Positions 1-5,569 of a DNA stretch of 7,422 nucleotides are shown here, one piece after another. Made by a program: the position numbers and the translations under genes. Position 1 is the stretch's first letter. Each line of letters begins with the position of its first letter. Under the pieces are notes generated by a model. The model did no database searches. It saw nothing but the letters and a program-made list of their open reading frames with translations, and was not told the origin of the DNA. The DNA comes from an uncultured Bacteroidales bacterium (GTDB lineage: Bacteria; Bacteroidota; Bacteroidia; Bacteroidales; Paludibacteraceae): assembly GCA_937901225.1 (NCBI GenBank), contig CALCGX010000005.1:1-7422 (forward strand), in the 5' to 3' direction.

Positions 1-8
1 CTTAAAGT

Positions 9-57
9 AAGCGGAAGGTGTTGATTACCAACGCCTCCCGCTTGAGTGATTTTTTTT
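9..57 (+). terminator. Rho-independent terminator of a gene to the left of the window
   Basis: Arms 9-23 and 29-43 pair over 15 positions (one A-C mismatch, one T-G wobble) around a 5-base loop. Eight T bases follow at 50-57, with further T-rich sequence to 69. The T-tract lies on the plus-strand side only, so this should end a plus-strand gene converging on the minus-strand sigma unit. Read on the minus strand, the stem is followed only by TTACTTTAAG, a poor U-tract, so it is at best a weak terminator for the unit ending at 150. Confidence 0.75.
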
Positions 58-72
58 GTTATTTTTTTCTTC

Positions 73-96
73 GTGCCGAAAGTTGTGCCGAAGGTT
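73..96. repeat. Two tandem 12-base units, GTGCCGAA(A/G)GTT
   Basis: Positions 73-84 and 85-96 are the same 12-mer with one A/G difference, directly after the T-rich tail of the left terminator. On the plus strand one frame reads VPKVVPKV before a stop at 115-117, with no start or longer open frame that would make it a gene. It may be the end of an older coding region or just a short duplication; I cannot tell which. Confidence 0.5.
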
Positions 97-149
97 TGTA
101 ATGGGATGACTTTCTAATCGGAGAACGATACTATAGCGTATCACGATCA

Positions 150-851
150 TCAATGTCTGTGAGTCTTTATCTCAGAAATTGCTTGTACTAATTCACTCGC
201 AGCTTCGCAATGGTGGCTATTGCTCTCTGCGATAGTGAGTAGCATTTTTTTTGCTTTAGTACGACAGTTTTGCCCCAAATAGCAGAGAGCAGAAAGATAC
301 TCAATGTCCTCCTTTGTAGTTTGATAATGGGCATTATCCTCTGTGAGATTCTGGCGTATCTCATCCAACATAGACAAAGCCACAATATAGTCACCTTTCA
401 AGATTAACCATGTGGCTTCGTGCATTGGATTTTCGCGTCCTAAAATCTCTTGCTCATAGTAGCTATACTCTATCTGCTGTAGAGAAGGTTTTGCCATTGC
501 CATCAGTTCATCAACGGTATGTTCGTAAGCAGGGGTTGTAGCCTTTGGCAAGAAATAGTGGGCGTATTGCTTATATGCCCATCGGGAAGCCTGTCGATAT
601 CCTGTGCGCCATGTAGAAACAGGTACAGCCATTACAAGAATACCAACCAATGCTGCAACTGCAGACAGTGAATAAATGGTGCGGCGAAGGCTGCGCCACT
701 TGGATGGCTTGAACTCATCTTGTGTAGGTATGCGTGGATGGTCGGCAGTTTGCTTGCGCTCTGCTTCCCATTGATGCATTGCCTCTTTTAGACCGCGTGC
801 ACGGAAAGCGTTCTCAATGTCGCGTTCAAGTTCTTTATCATTGATATTCAT
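150..851 (-). CDS. Single-pass membrane protein with TPR-like C-terminal region, partner of the sigma factor
   Basis: This 233-residue protein has a charged N-terminal part (1-57), one hydrophobic segment (about 58-78, SLSAVAALVGILVMAVPVS) preceded by KWRSLRR, and a helical C-terminal part. The basic residues before the membrane segment suggest the N-terminus is cytoplasmic and the rest periplasmic. Residues about 143-210 (HEATWLILKGDYIVALSMLDE, then EYLSALCYLGQ) resemble paired TPR-like helices. Its start lies inside the sigma gene: 14 bases overlap, so translation is probably coupled. Family knowledge: genes directly after an ECF sigma gene often encode a membrane-bound anti-sigma factor with this topology. 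I see no zinc-binding (ZAS) H-x3-C-x2-C motif and no FecR-like signature, so a role as a non-classical anti-sigma or scaffold is inference from position and topology. No clear terminator follows; a 5-bp hairpin just past the stop (GATAC/GTATC) lacks a U-tract. Confidence 0.85.
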   Translation of the reverse strand: MNINDKELERDIENAFRARGLKEAMHQWEAERKQTADHPRIPTQDEFKPSKWRSLRRTIYSLSAVAALVGILVMAVPVSTWRTGYRQASRWAYKQYAHYFLPKATTPAYEHTVDELMAMAKPSLQQIEYSYYEQEILGRENPMHEATWLILKGDYIVALSMLDEIRQNLTEDNAHYQTTKEDIEYLSALCYLGQNCRTKAKKMLLTIAESNSHHCEAASELVQAISEIKTHRH

Positions 852-1539
852 AGCCGTATTCGATTAGTTTTTGTTTGATAAAAACGATTACTTTCTTCAT
901 ACATTTCGACTTCTGGGTCTTTGCACTATCCGCACTGCTATAACCCAATTCTTGAGCTAGATTGCTCATAGATTTGTTCTCCCACAAATACCCCAGCAGT
1001 AGCGGTGCACAAGGTGGACCTACTTGCTCCACGAGTTGACGCATAATGCGTTCATGCTCTTCTCTTTCTATATGTGTTGAGAGATCAAAATAGTTATCCT
1101 TTTGAACAAGAACTTTCTCATTGGGTTGTTCATCAGGTAGATTCTCTGGCGTATCTACATCTTGCGATTCCACATGCCGGTGGATTATTTGATGCGTTTC
1201 GTTGTCTTCTTGCTGGTCATTGGTTTCATCGTATGACTGAACAAAGGAAATTGGCAGTTCACGCCGCTTGTTGATAATCTCCATTGCCACAAAGTAGCCA
1301 ATCTCTTTCAAGTATGCTAAAAGCGACTTTTGAATATTATCTGCGGTCAGACGCTCAGTCAGTATATGTTGTTGCAAACGAATAAAGGCTTCTTGGTAGG
1401 CGTCATCTATGTAATTAAGATCAAGATGCGTTCGATAGCAGACTGATTGTTCAAATGGTACTCGCCAGGCGTAGTACGCCTCGCGAATGCCATCTTGATT
1501 ATTATCCAGAAACGACTGTATGATTTCTTTGTCGGTCAT
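838..1539 (-). CDS. ECF-like sigma-70 family RNA polymerase sigma factor with a long acidic linker
   Basis: The protein has 233 residues. Residues about 1-95 look like sigma region 2, including DDAYQEAFIRLQQHI (45-59) and a helix ending in NKRREL (90-95). Residues about 160-220 look like region 4, with a helix-turn-helix in SMSNLAQELGYSSADSAKTQ (190-209) and then KSKCMKKV (210-217), close to the KYKC pattern in Bacteroidetes ECF factors. The two are joined by an unusually long linker (about 100-155), rich in D, E, Q and N, where typical ECF factors (about 160-200 residues in all) have a short one. It should direct RNA polymerase to a dedicated promoter set. The gene starts 18 bases after the small exported protein, with a purine-rich AAGAAGAA before the ATG, and its 3' end overlaps the membrane gene by 14 bases, so the three form one unit. 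Sigma-family assignment is firm; the target regulon is unknown. Confidence 0.87.
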   Translation of the reverse strand: MTDKEIIQSFLDNNQDGIREAYYAWRVPFEQSVCYRTHLDLNYIDDAYQEAFIRLQQHILTERLTADNIQKSLLAYLKEIGYFVAMEIINKRRELPISFVQSYDETNDQQEDNETHQIIHRHVESQDVDTPENLPDEQPNEKVLVQKDNYFDLSTHIEREEHERIMRQLVEQVGPPCAPLLLGYLWENKSMSNLAQELGYSSADSAKTQKSKCMKKVIVFIKQKLIEYGYEYQ

Positions 1540-1557
1540 ATTCTTCTTGTTTGTTGC

Positions 1558-1932
1558 CTATATCCTCTCTCCCATTGCGCTTGCTACCTGATGGTTATAC
1601 CACCACAGAAAATCTTCGTACTGTTTGTCGGTTACAATGTTCAAAGCGTGAAACACTTCCGCGACTTTTTCTCCCAATTGTAGTACAGTTTCATAACTTA
1701 TAGGCAAGGTCACTGCGGCTTTATCTTTGTTGGCATAGACAATACATTTCACATGGCGGTTATCTACTTCTTTCACAACAGCTTTGGTTGGTTTCACCAC
1801 TTTGTTTTTTCCATCAATTGTCAGTGTCACACTTGGAATGTTGCTGGGTAGAGCTGCTACCATTTGACGGTTGTCTGCAAATCCGATTGCGCTCATTAGG
1901 CAGAGTGCGAGAGCCATCATTGTTTTTCTCAT
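1558..1932 (-). CDS. Small exported protein of unknown function, first gene of the sigma unit
   Basis: This 124-residue protein starts with a classic Sec signal peptide: basic MRK, hydrophobic TMMALALCLMSAIG, and a likely signal peptidase I site after GFA (residues 17-19), leaving about 105 residues in the periplasm or beyond. There is no lipobox cysteine at the cleavage point. The mature part begins with a probable beta-rich region (SVTLTIDGKNKVVKPTKAVV, then HVKCIVYANKDKAAVTLPIS) and ends in a helical part (about residues 84-120) with DFLWWYNHQ. I do not recognise the family. M1 is preferred over M5 and M6 because it supplies the basic n-region. It lies 18 bases before the sigma gene on the same strand, so it may be a signal-sensing or regulated envelope component of the sigma module; that is inference. 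The start codon is the last paired base of a long inverted repeat (1932-2020), and no Shine-Dalgarno site is visible. Confidence 0.8.
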   Translation of the reverse strand: MRKTMMALALCLMSAIGFADNRQMVAALPSNIPSVTLTIDGKNKVVKPTKAVVKEVDNRHVKCIVYANKDKAAVTLPISYETVLQLGEKVAEVFHALNIVTDKQYEDFLWWYNHQVASAMGERI

Positions 1933-2020
1933 ATCACATAGAGTGTTTTATATCCCATTTTGTTGTTTTACTTGGGATTAGGTTATGAACGGCATTATTG
2001 CCCTTCACCTCTATGTGATA
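1932..2020 (-). promoter_or_regulatory. Candidate structured 5' leader: three-way junction closing on the start codon
   Basis: On the minus strand a perfect 12-bp stem pairs TATCACATAGAG (2020-2009) with CTCTATGTGATA (1943-1932), whose last base is the A of the ATG. Inside are two more hairpins: 2007-1986 (TGAA-G-GGCA, loop ATAA, TGCC-G-TTCA; 8 bp with one G-G mismatch) and 1978-1952 (ATCCCA/TGGGAT, 15-base A-rich loop). Together they make a three-way junction that would bury the ribosome-binding region. I do not recognise it as a known riboswitch class. It could be translational control of the exported protein and sigma unit, or the 12-bp repeat could instead be a DNA operator. Confidence 0.5.
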
Positions 2021-2326
2021 AGTTTTCGGGTAGAAGTAACCCTTATGGTGATTTTTTTTGTTTTTTTCACCTCATTGGACTTTTTTGTAGATATTGTAGG
2101 GGCATCTACTAATGAATAAAATAGGTCGTATCAGTAATAAGGGAATCGGTATCTGGATTTACATAATTATGGATATGATATGCTGAATATATGCCTCCGT
2201 TATCATGGACTTGGTATCCGTAAATTCCGCACTCAGACACGTTGTGGTGCTAAAATTTAGCATTTTGATATTTTTGTGCAGAAGATTGAATATTCGAGTG
2301 AGAAATTTCTTTTAGAAATATTATTT
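2021..2326. other. Spacer between WG-repeat gene and sigma unit; A-tract inverted repeat, no intact gene
   Basis: This spacer holds the possible coding remnant at 2109-2249 and, nearer the sigma unit, a GGTGA...TCACC inverted repeat (2047-2051 with 2067-2071) around A/T runs: on the minus strand the core is seven A, one C and eight A. Such an A-tract 30-50 bases before the leader could bend DNA or act as an upstream promoter element. A small hairpin GGGT/ACCC (2028-2031 with 2039-2042) sits between it and the leader. I found no TAnnTTTG box here, so the promoter of the sigma unit is unassigned; an ECF-type promoter is possible. No convincing terminator follows the WG-repeat gene; the ATTTC/GAAAT hairpin just past its stop is weak. 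Confidence 0.45.
2109..2249 (-). pseudogene. Possible 3' remnant of a lost gene (about 46 open codons)
   Basis: In one minus-strand frame, from just after a stop at 2252-2250 to TAG at 2111-2109, the sequence reads like real protein: a Gly/Tyr/His-rich stretch containing CGIYGYQVHDNGGIYSAYHI and ending NPDTDSLITDTTYFIH. Codon choice looks ordinary for a Bacteroidales gene, unlike most spacer reading. The only in-frame start is GTG at 2240 (43 codons), with no visible ribosome site, so the stretch is more likely the C-terminal stump of a decayed gene than a working small protein. Upstream, the same frame stays open back into the end of the WG-repeat gene except for the stop at 2250-2252. The opposite strand also has an open frame here, which lowers confidence. 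I do not recognise the family. Confidence 0.35.
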
Positions 2327-4507
2327 TTAAAAACCACATTCATCAATCATATCATCTATATTACCACCATTATTTCTCCACTTCTCATAATCATCTCCAC
2401 CTAAAGCATAATAAGTTTCACGTTCATAATCGGTATCATCTATATAACAATCATCATTATGTTCTTCTAGTATAGCTAGCTGTGACTCAAATGCTTCTCG
2501 CAGCGGCAAGTATAAATCACCATTGGTGTCTATCAACTCGTCAATTACATTTTCAGTTACTTTAAGTACTCCTTCTGAAATCAGATATTTAACATAAAAC
2601 ATGCCTTTCTCATCTTCTATGATTTCTTGTAATGTTTTTCCTTCATATAACGAGCTAAATATTATATCATTATCTTGATACGCAAACATAAAACCATTAT
2701 AAGTAGAAATGGTATCATCCAAGCATGTTATGGGGTTAAATTGTAGGAATTTGTCTTGATATAATTTAATACTTCTTTGGACAGATGAAAAATGTGCTAT
2801 GTTATTTGGAAAAACAGTATCGGCAATAAATATCTTGTTTTCAAAGATAAGTTCGCTTAATATTTCTTTACCATAAAAATATAATGCATCTTCAATCGTA
2901 TGACCTGCATATTTCCCTTGTTCTAATATATCAGTTCCTCTTTTGTATATAGGACCTGTAAAAAGCATTGCATCGTCACAATAATAGCTATACTTCCAGC
3001 CAGGATTGTAGTAACGTTTATCCTCAAAAGCCCAACCATAAGATAGTTCTTTTCTAATCTCATCTTCAGTAAAAATAAGAGGTATTGTTAATGCTCCTGT
3101 TTCTATATCTATAGCTCCGCATCTTGTATAGCAATTCTTTTCTATATTATAACTATTCTCTAAACAGATGATAACATATCGATTATCATAAGCAATAAAT
3201 TTAAAATTATCGAAATGAGAAGTTATATTTTTTTGCTCAAAAATTAATTTTCCATGCATATCAATCGAACCATGACATGTACTTTTTAATTCAAAAATGG
3301 TTTGTCCATACTTATTAATCAAACCCAAATATTTATGATAGATTTTTGGGGCATCTGCATTCTCATTATAATAGAATTCATGCTCATACTTATTCCGTGA
3401 GGAAACGAAATCATCATCTTCTTCATTATCATATACTTCATAATTTTGATAAATATCATCTCCATGACAAACTATTAATCCTTCTCCTTCTATTTGTTTG
3501 TAGAAAATTCTTAGATATTTAGATGCAATATAATCAACAGAATTGCGAAAACGGGGTTTAAAGATATTGCCATTTCTATCTATGATATCTATATCCCAAG
3601 AATCTTCTTTGATTGCAAATAACCCCTCATATTTAGATGTCTGATAATCTTCTGTCTCCTCGTAATATTCCATCAATAAAGACTCATTGTTATTATGCGA
3701 AAAATAGGTATCAACATTATCTAAAATGGATGGCAAATATTCTTCTTGTACCACAGGTTCTATGCCTCTTTGTTTTATCTCGACACATACAAACTCATAC
3801 ATCTGTTTTAGTTCTACTAGATAGTTGCTAAATATTGTTTCATTAAATGTATGTTTAGTAACGATTGATTGAGGATAATGGATTATAGAACTTAGAATGT
3901 ATTGTTGTGTTTGTAGAATTTTCTCACGAATAACATTAGCTTCATTATTTTCTATCGTATACAATCGATATGCCATTCGTGCTGATCCAAATCCACTCAT
4001 TACTGGTATTGAATATGCAAGAAGAGCACTACAATCTTGATAATTTTCGACCTCTGCATCACCATTTATCGTACTACATGTTTTGGCGTGTCTTTCTCTC
4101 TTTGATGTATATTTATCACAATTATTATCAGCAAATAATATGTTTGATGTAAATATAGTACAGCCACATATTGTAAGATACTGTCTAGGATTAAAATCTG
4201 ACTTATTAACTATAATTTGTGGAGTCTCCTCATTTTGGAAGAATATAATCGGTATAGTTTTATATACAACCATCTCGCCATCTGTTGTATATGGATTTTC
4301 CTCTCTTTTAATAGATCCAATATAACATGTGCAACAAGATTGATCCAAGTATTCTATTATCGAATTAGGGAATTTGGAATAGTGCTTTGCACGTTCCTGC
4401 GCATCTTCAATAACTTTATTATCATCTAATAAAAAAGGATGATAATGTAGAAATGGATGATTAATAATATCATTCAATAATTTGTCAAAACTTTTGGTCG
4501 AATCCAT
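2327..4507 (-). CDS. WG-repeat-containing protein with ExoX-C-like motifs, AT-rich
   Basis: This 726-residue protein has no signal peptide or membrane segment, so it is probably cytoplasmic. Residues 1-260 are a helix-rich, cysteine-rich region (C58, C59, C61, C114, C116, C130, C144, C159). The middle carries degenerate WG-type repeats, recognisable by a GL/GxI-D..G..I pattern: about 295-327 (GLFAIKE...IIDRNGNIFKP), 394-409 (LGLINKYGQTIFELKS), 412-426 (HGSIDMHGKLIFEQK) and 463-485. Residues about 527-565 (GKYAGHTIEDALYFYGK...LI) and 618-658 (SLYEGKTLQEIIEDEKG...YLI) are two diverged copies of a motif resembling the C-terminal domain of ExoX-like proteins. A Gly/Asp-rich tail (703-726: GGDDYEKWRNNGGNIDDM, ending CGF) looks conserved in kind. 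Function is unknown; such repeats usually serve as binding scaffolds. GC is far lower than in the frd genes, suggesting recent acquisition. It may be read through from the STAS-like gene 172 bases upstream, since I see no good promoter of its own. Confidence 0.82.
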   Translation of the reverse strand: MDSTKSFDKLLNDIINHPFLHYHPFLLDDNKVIEDAQERAKHYSKFPNSIIEYLDQSCCTCYIGSIKREENPYTTDGEMVVYKTIPIIFFQNEETPQIIVNKSDFNPRQYLTICGCTIFTSNILFADNNCDKYTSKRERHAKTCSTINGDAEVENYQDCSALLAYSIPVMSGFGSARMAYRLYTIENNEANVIREKILQTQQYILSSIIHYPQSIVTKHTFNETIFSNYLVELKQMYEFVCVEIKQRGIEPVVQEEYLPSILDNVDTYFSHNNNESLLMEYYEETEDYQTSKYEGLFAIKEDSWDIDIIDRNGNIFKPRFRNSVDYIASKYLRIFYKQIEGEGLIVCHGDDIYQNYEVYDNEEDDDFVSSRNKYEHEFYYNENADAPKIYHKYLGLINKYGQTIFELKSTCHGSIDMHGKLIFEQKNITSHFDNFKFIAYDNRYVIICLENSYNIEKNCYTRCGAIDIETGALTIPLIFTEDEIRKELSYGWAFEDKRYYNPGWKYSYYCDDAMLFTGPIYKRGTDILEQGKYAGHTIEDALYFYGKEILSELIFENKIFIADTVFPNNIAHFSSVQRSIKLYQDKFLQFNPITCLDDTISTYNGFMFAYQDNDIIFSSLYEGKTLQEIIEDEKGMFYVKYLISEGVLKVTENVIDELIDTNGDLYLPLREAFESQLAILEEHNDDCYIDDTDYERETYYALGGDDYEKWRNNGGNIDDMIDECGF

Positions 4508-4542
4508 AAATCAAGATGTGTTATATACAATTAAATTTTTTG

Positions 4543-4587
4543 AACATTGTTTATTTTGACAATGTTAGTTTATATCAACTTACATTG
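4543..4587 (-). repeat. Two overlapping, mutually exclusive hairpins before the WG-repeat gene
   Basis: Minus-strand arms 4587-4577 and 4570-4560 (CAATGTAAGTT with AACTAACATTG) pair over 11 positions with one mismatch around a 6-base loop. The second arm also belongs to an 8-bp perfect repeat, AACATTGT (4566-4559) with ACAATGTT (4550-4543). The two cannot form together, an arrangement like an attenuator, but neither is followed by a U-tract, so classical attenuation is unlikely. The three spaced CAATG/CATTG half-sites could also be a DNA operator for the gene starting at 4507. Confidence 0.4.
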
Positions 4588-4617
4588 CCTTCTATACCCC
4601 GTTGTTCAAATAGGAGC

Positions 4618-4683
4618 TCAGGACAAAATCACTGCATCTTTTTTTGCAGAAAAGGATATACACAAGACATCAAATGGAATCAT
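4618..4683 (-). pseudogene. 21-codon reading frame coupled (ATGA) to the STAS-like gene; possible stub of a lost partner
   Basis: The stop of the STAS-like gene overlaps an ATG in ATGA form, the usual sign of a translationally coupled second gene. The frame reads MIPFDVLCISFSAKK, then stops at 4620-4618. It crosses a run of seven A bases placed as A-AAA-AAA, a heptamer that permits -1 slippage; in the -1 frame it runs on to TAG at 4594-4592. Neither product resembles a known protein to me. I read it as the beginning of a partner gene cut off when the AT-rich WG-repeat segment arrived, or as chance. The A-run also sits in the loop of a small CTGCA/TGCAG hairpin (4649-4632). Confidence 0.25.
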
Positions 4684-4970
4684 CCCATAGTCAAATGTCG
4701 ACGTTGGAGGGCGGTGAGTACACTTTCAGAGGCGATGGAGTTTAGACCACGGAAACTAGTGCGGCTCTTTAATTCGGCAAGCGACATAGAAAGCAGCAAC
4801 TTAGCAATGCACTCATCAGCAAACGAGTTGCTGACAACATTGACCCCTGTAAAGTCAAGCACAACGCGATCGTTCTGCTCAATCATCGGCAACAAATCCT
4901 CACGCACACGCTTACCTAATGGACGTGTACCTAAATTTTCTCCGTATTCCTTAAAACTGAATGTTACCAT
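4680..4970 (-). CDS. STAS-like protein (DUF4325 type)
   Basis: The 96-residue product carries the hallmarks of the STAS-like DUF4325 family: GTRPLGKRVR (14-23), a beta strand plus loop VVLDFTGVNVVSNSFADE (36-53), and FRGLN (73-77). Relatives of this fold act in partner-switching and anti-anti-sigma control, in which a serine near the SNSFADE loop can be phosphorylated by a partner kinase; whether S47 or S49 does so here is unknown. A longer reading from TTG at 5003 adds 11 residues, but that TTG is part of the -7 promoter box, so it cannot be translated from this promoter and ATG 4970 is the start. Length fits the family (about 90-110 residues). From memory, proteins of this family are often encoded beside an ATP-binding (HATPase) gene, but none is visible; the 3' end overlaps a short stub. 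It is a single-gene transcript or the leader of a unit with the WG-repeat gene. Confidence 0.8.
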   Translation of the reverse strand: MVTFSFKEYGENLGTRPLGKRVREDLLPMIEQNDRVVLDFTGVNVVSNSFADECIAKLLLSMSLAELKSRTSFRGLNSIASESVLTALQRRHLTMG

Positions 4971-5000
4971 CGTAAGACTTGTATTTAGTCTATTTGGGTG

Positions 5001-5031
5001 CAAAGTTACACTTTTTTTTCGAGATATGCAA
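5001..5031 (-). promoter_or_regulatory. Bacteroidetes-type promoter of the STAS-like gene
   Basis: On the minus strand TTG (5031-5029) and TAACTTTG (5008-5001) are 20 bases apart, matching the primary sigma (SigABfr-type) consensus TTTG / TAnnTTTG. Transcription should begin a few bases downstream, near 4994-4998, leaving an untranslated leader of about 25 bases before ATG 4970. No Shine-Dalgarno site is seen, as is usual in this phylum. This is the clearest promoter in the window. Confidence 0.8.
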
Positions 5032-5130
5032 GAAAAATCGCTTTTGAGGTGATTTTTTCTAAAAAAACAGATAAGTCAATGGTCTCAGGAAAAGAGTCAA
5101 CATTTTTAGGAACAGAGGAAACCTTTTTAG

Positions 5131-5327
5131 AATCTTAACAAATAGCACTTTTTAGTCACGGAGAGTTGAGTCGGATTTCTCTTGGTCGTCGCTCGGAGTT
5201 CTCTCGGTAGAATAAGAGTAGGTATAAGAAAGGCAAAAGAGATGCCAATCTTAATAAAAAGCACTTTTTCCAATTTGCTATTCTTAGGTCGTTCTTTGGT
5301 TCGTCTTTGGTTCATCCTTGGTCTTTG
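5131..5327. repeat. Composite repeat: two modules, each a 23-base unit plus an 11-mer array
   Basis: A 23-base unit occurs at 5131-5153 and again at 5247-5269 (21 of 23 identical; core AGCACTTTTT). Each copy is followed, after a short gap, by tandem 11-mers. Read on the minus strand, the first array has four in exact register (5206-5163: CGAGAGAACTC, CGAGCGACGAC, CAAGAGAAATC, CGACTCAACTC) and the second has three plus a partial (5327-5288: CAAAGAC, CAAGGATGAAC, CAAAGACGAAC, CAAAGAACGAC). The 11-base period is close to one helix turn. In the second module AAAAA-GTGC-TTTTT can form a small hairpin. A 62-codon open frame over this region is explained by the repeats and is not called a gene. The role is unknown; it may be a dispersed intergenic element. 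Confidence 0.6.
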
Positions 5328-5486
5328 ACACGGAGTATATATATAAGGTACAAGGAGAAGAATTCTTAATATTCGTATTGTTTAGTGGACGGCACAAGGT
5401 GCCTACTGTTTAGGGTTTAGAGGCTAGGAAGGGCAGCAGAGCTACGGTGTAAAGTGTAAGATGTAGGGTGTAAAGTGTAAAGGCAA
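5328..5486. repeat. Spacer after the frd terminator with a 14-base repeat pair; no gene
   Basis: GGTGTAAAGTGTAA occurs twice, at 5446-5459 and 5467-5480 (period 21), a low-complexity GTGTAAA pattern of the type seen between genes in these bacteria. Also present are a palindrome AAGAATTCTT (5358-5367) and a 5-bp hairpin GGCAC-AAG-GTGCC (5391-5403), neither with supporting context. I see no open frame worth calling and no promoter. Confidence 0.5.
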
Positions 5487-5524
5487 GAAAACAATAAGAG
5501 GCGTGCTGGAGCACACCTCTTATT
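5487..5524 (-). terminator. Terminator of the frd operon
   Basis: The arms 5493-5507 and 5510-5524 (AATAAGAGG, C-A mismatch, GTGCT, matching AGCAC and CCTCTTATT) form a stem of 14 pairs with a tight loop around GG (or a 4-base TGGA loop if the last pair opens). Read on the minus strand it is followed by GTTTTCTT, a short U-rich tract. It lies 46 bases after the frdB stop, so it ends the fumarate reductase transcript and insulates it from the repeat spacer. Confidence 0.85.
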
Positions 5525-5569
5525 ATATATAGCGATAACCTATATCCGATTACCGTTTCCCGAAGGGGA

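Noticed and set aside
150..4970. Mobile element ends or attachment sites around the AT-rich segment
   Set aside because: I looked for transposase, integrase, tRNA genes and flanking direct repeats and found none that I could support; the 12-base tandem at 73-96 is too far away and too short.
4971..5003. TTG-initiated N-terminal extension of the STAS-like protein
   Set aside because: The TTG is part of the -7 box TAACTTTG and lies upstream of the expected transcription start.
4516..5052. 178-codon plus-strand open frame
   Set aside because: It runs antisense across the STAS-like gene and its promoter. The minus-strand gene has a recognisable family, start and promoter, while this frame has none.
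5127..5315. 62-codon minus-strand open frame (MNQRRTKERPKNSKLEK...)
   Set aside because: Its basic start is just the translation of the 11-mer array and its end is the 23-base repeat; no ribosome site, promoter or family resemblance.
5131..5327. CRISPR array
   Set aside because: Units of 11 bases in direct tandem and only two 23-base copies of unequal context; there are no regular spacers.
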